64,000 nucleotides of DNA from Bacillota bacterium (GTDB lineage Bacteria > Bacillota > SHA-98 > UBA4971), in NCBI GenBank assembly GCA_012842395.1, contig DUSX01000009.1:124001-188000 (forward strand), in the 5' to 3' direction. How positions within the stretch are numbered: the first letter of the stretch is position 1; every line of letters begins with the position of its first letter. Made by a program: the position numbers and the translations under genes. The notes below the pieces were generated by a model. It was not told the origin of the DNA. It searched no databases and worked only from the letters and a program-made list of their open reading frames with translations. Below, piece by piece: positions 62,432-64,000 of this stretch.

Positions 62432-62565
62432 CTAAGTATGTCGCCACGAGACCGCTGGTTTGTGCCGGAATATGCCATCTTAGCCCAGTTGAAGGCCGAA
62501 GCCCGCAAAGCCGTCGATGGGGCCGCGCGGGTTGGCAGTCACCGGGGAAGTCCAGTGGTCTCGTG
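62432..62565 (+). repeat. interspersed repeat family C, copy 2 (MITE-like)
   Basis: Begins CTAAGTATGTCGCCA (shared with the outer end of family A). It then has inverted repeats CACGAGACCGCTGG (62445-62458) and CCAGTGGTCTCGTG (62552-62565), paired at 13 of 14 positions. The interior (CCCAGTTGAAG, AAGCCGTCGATGGGGCCGCGC, TTGGCAGTCACCGGGG) matches copy 1 at 28291-28380. Confidence 0.8.
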
Positions 62566-62566
62566 C

Positions 62567-62914
62567 GTCATGTGTGGAACGGGTAAGGTGGAGAGGATGA
62601 CGGACGGCAACGGTCCTCCTGGACGGGTGACGTGGGGAATTGATGCGGACGGGGCTTGTGATGTGCATCACCGGACGCACCGCAGCCATGCCGTGCAGAA
62701 TGGTTCGGGAGAGGTCCGTGATGTGCGTCACGCGACGGCACACAAGACTTGATGTGAGGAACTGCTCGGGACGGACGCGTGATCTGCACCACGCGTCCGT
62801 CCTCGACAACTGACGCACGGCACGTATCGCAGAGGGTTCTTGACCTGAGTCACGGATCGAACTGCAGGGATGACGCACACCACACATGAACCATGAACGC
62901 GTGACTTACGGAAC
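62567..62914 (+). repeat. periodic 14-nt core array, 12 units, period about 30 bp
   Basis: Cores fitting NTGAYGYGCRNMAC start at 62567, 62597, 62627, 62658, 62687, 62718, 62749, 62779, 62810, 62840, 62870 and 62901; steps are 30, 30, 31, 29, 31, 31, 30, 31, 30, 30, 31. The best are GTGATGTGCATCAC, GTGATGTGCGTCAC, TTGATGTGAGGAAC, ATGACGCACACCAC and GTGACTTACGGAAC; the fifth unit is weak. The 15-17 base spacers differ from unit to unit. The array starts two bases after repeat C and ends about 270 bases ahead of glpK. Confidence 0.8.
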
Positions 62915-63187
62915 TCTTCACGAAGGACCCGCTGGTGTTGGAAGGAAGTGCGAACGCCGTTGTCGAACACCACGCGTCAGGACAATACCGCGCTGACGCC
63001 TGAGAGGGTTTCGGCGCTCCCGGCGCGGCTGCGTGCTTTTGGAATTCGAGAAACGTCTGAGATCCCGGGCGGCCGGGGCCGACCTCCAAACGGAGCCGAC
63101 CTGCGGGCCCGGTAGCACGAACTCTTGACGACGTACTCAGAAGACGATGCCGCCCTAGACCACGTTCACGTTGAGGAGGGCCGACAG
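62915..63187 (+). other. glpK upstream region
   Basis: No gene. GGCCGGGGCC and GGGCCCG short palindromes occur at 63070-63115. I could not identify a clear promoter or an antiterminator-type stem ahead of glpK. Confidence 0.3.
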
Positions 63188-64000
63188 ATGAGAGGGCACT
63201 ATGTCATGTCGCTCGACCAGGGCACGACGAGCTCCCGGGCGATGATCTTCGACCACGACGCACGGCCCGTGGCCTTCGCGGCCAAGGAGTTTCCGCAGAT
63301 TTATCCGCGGCCGGGCTGGGTGGAACACGACCCGATGGACATCTGGCGCACTCAGATAGAGGTGGCACGGGAGGCCATCACCAGAGCGGGGCTCGAGGTG
63401 GAGGACATCGCTGCCATCGGCATCACGAACCAGCGCGAGACCACGATCCTTTGGGACCGCGCGACCGGCGAGCCGGTCTACAACGCCATCGTCTGGCAGT
63501 GTCGCCGGAGCGCTTCCATATGCGATGGCCTCAAGGCTGGCGGATGGAGCGCGAAGGTGGCCGAGAAGACCGGTCTCGTCATCGACGCATACTTCTCCGC
63601 GACCAAGGTGAAGTGGCTCCTCGACAATATCCCGGGGCTGCGCGAGCGGGCGCGTCGGGGCGAGATCTTGTTTGGCACGGTGGACACGTGGCTCATCTGG
63701 AACCTCACGGGGGGACGTGTGCACGCGACCGACTATTCCAACGCTTCCAGGACCATGATGTTCAACATACACACGCTTGATTGGGACGACGAGATCTTGG
63801 CTTACCTTGACATCCCCAGAGCCATGCTTCCCGACGTAAGGCCTTCCTCATACTTGTACGGCGAGACTGAGCCGGGTATCCTGTGCTCCGACGGCGATGG
63901 CCCAGCAGCAACGGCCTCCGCTCACTCAGCCCGCGTCCCGATCGCTGGGGACGCGGGGGACCAGCAGGCGGCCCTCTTCGGACAGGCGTGCTTCGAGCTA
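63188..64000 (+). CDS. glpK: glycerol kinase, 3' end cut by window edge
   Basis: Phosphorylates glycerol to glycerol 3-phosphate. The visible 271 residues start [22 protein letters not shown] with the FGGY ATP-binding DQGTTSSR, then [35 protein letters not shown] and [15 protein letters not shown]. The last visible block, [16 protein letters not shown], belongs to the phosphate-binding region. The C-terminal ATPase half is outside the window. ATG 63188 follows GAGGAGGG. No regulatory partner gene is visible, but the 30-bp periodic array lies upstream. Confidence 0.95.
   Translation, partial: MRGHYVMSLDQGTTSSRAMIFDHDARPVAFAAKEFPQIYPRPGWVEHDPMDIWRTQIEVAREAITRAGLEVEDIAAIGITNQRETTILWDRATGEPVYNAIVWQCRRSASICDGLKAGGWSAKVAEKTGLVIDAYFSATKVKWLLDNIPGLRERARRGEILFGTVDTWLIWNLTGGRVHATDYSNASRTMMFNIHTLDWDDEILAYLDIPRAMLPDVRPSSYLYGETEPGILCSDGDGPAATASAHSARVPIAGDAGDQQAALFGQACFEL

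Noticed and set aside
62480-62887. Minus-strand protein gene with internal repeats across the periodic array
   Set aside because: Steps of 29, 30 and 31 bases break phase between units, so it cannot be a coding repeat; no ribosome site or family similarity.
62567-62914. CRISPR array
   Set aside because: The conserved part is only about 14 degenerate bases, spacers are 15-17 bases and no cas gene is nearby.

Overview
The window looks like a chromosome segment of a GC-rich, endospore-forming member of the Bacillota (Firmicutes). The left edge keeps the Bacillus-type order rsmA/ksgA - (DUF458) - yabG - veg. Spore-related genes follow: yabG with a sigma-K-like promoter, cwlD, a SleL/YaaH-like protein, and six SPOCS/DUF3794-type proteins. 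I did not compute GC content or run any search. All family names come from recognised motifs, order and length.

Layout. (1) 1-4.9 kb: housekeeping and sporulation genes, then a secreted CAP-domain protein and convergent cwlD. (2) 4.96-10.8 kb: four overlapping glycosyltransferase genes (GT4-GT4 fusion, GT4, GT2, GT4). (3) 11-27.1 kb: six SPOCS-domain genes interleaved with a GT4, a SleL-like protein that seems to have lost its catalytic motif, a GDP-mannose-dehydratase-like enzyme and a sugar nucleotidyltransferase. This reads as one spore-envelope protein plus glycan locus. (4) 27.5-38.3 kb: DUF2284 protein, MrfA/YprA-type helicase, aminotransferase, PAP2 phosphatase, cyclophilin-like protein, deoB, a nucleoside phosphorylase and a 50-residue zinc ribbon. 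(5) 38.5-42.9 kb, minus strand: CDP-alcohol phosphotransferase, CPA2-type antiporter with a PII-like protein, an acidic TPR-like protein and a nitroreductase. (6) 43.2-49.4 kb: alpha-glucan genes (GT4 synthase type, GH57 branching enzyme type, nucleotidyltransferase/phosphomannomutase-like fusion). (7) 49.7-57.3 kb, minus strand: UbiA prenyltransferase and a complete rbsR-K-A-C-D-B ribose operon with a LacI-type operator. (8) 58.3-62.3 kb: oxidative-stress cluster (rubrerythrin, rubredoxin/flavin-reductase/ferritin-like fusion, rubredoxin, Rrf2 regulator, broken hemerythrin-like gene). (9) 63.2 kb to the end: glpK, cut by the window edge.

The intergenic DNA is unusual. Three families of MITE-like or palindromic interspersed repeats (A, B and C below) recur in the gaps, some nested or adjacent. 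Two gaps, at 33.1-33.35 kb and 62.57-62.91 kb, carry the same structure in opposite orientation: a degenerate 14-nt core recurring every 29-31 bp, with unrelated 15-17 nt spacers. The changing spacing breaks any reading frame, and the spacers do not repeat. It is therefore neither a coding repeat nor a plain minisatellite, and the short degenerate core does not fit a CRISPR. I consider this array the best candidate for an undescribed element in the window.

No tRNA, rRNA, CRISPR array, prophage or insertion-sequence transposase was recognised.
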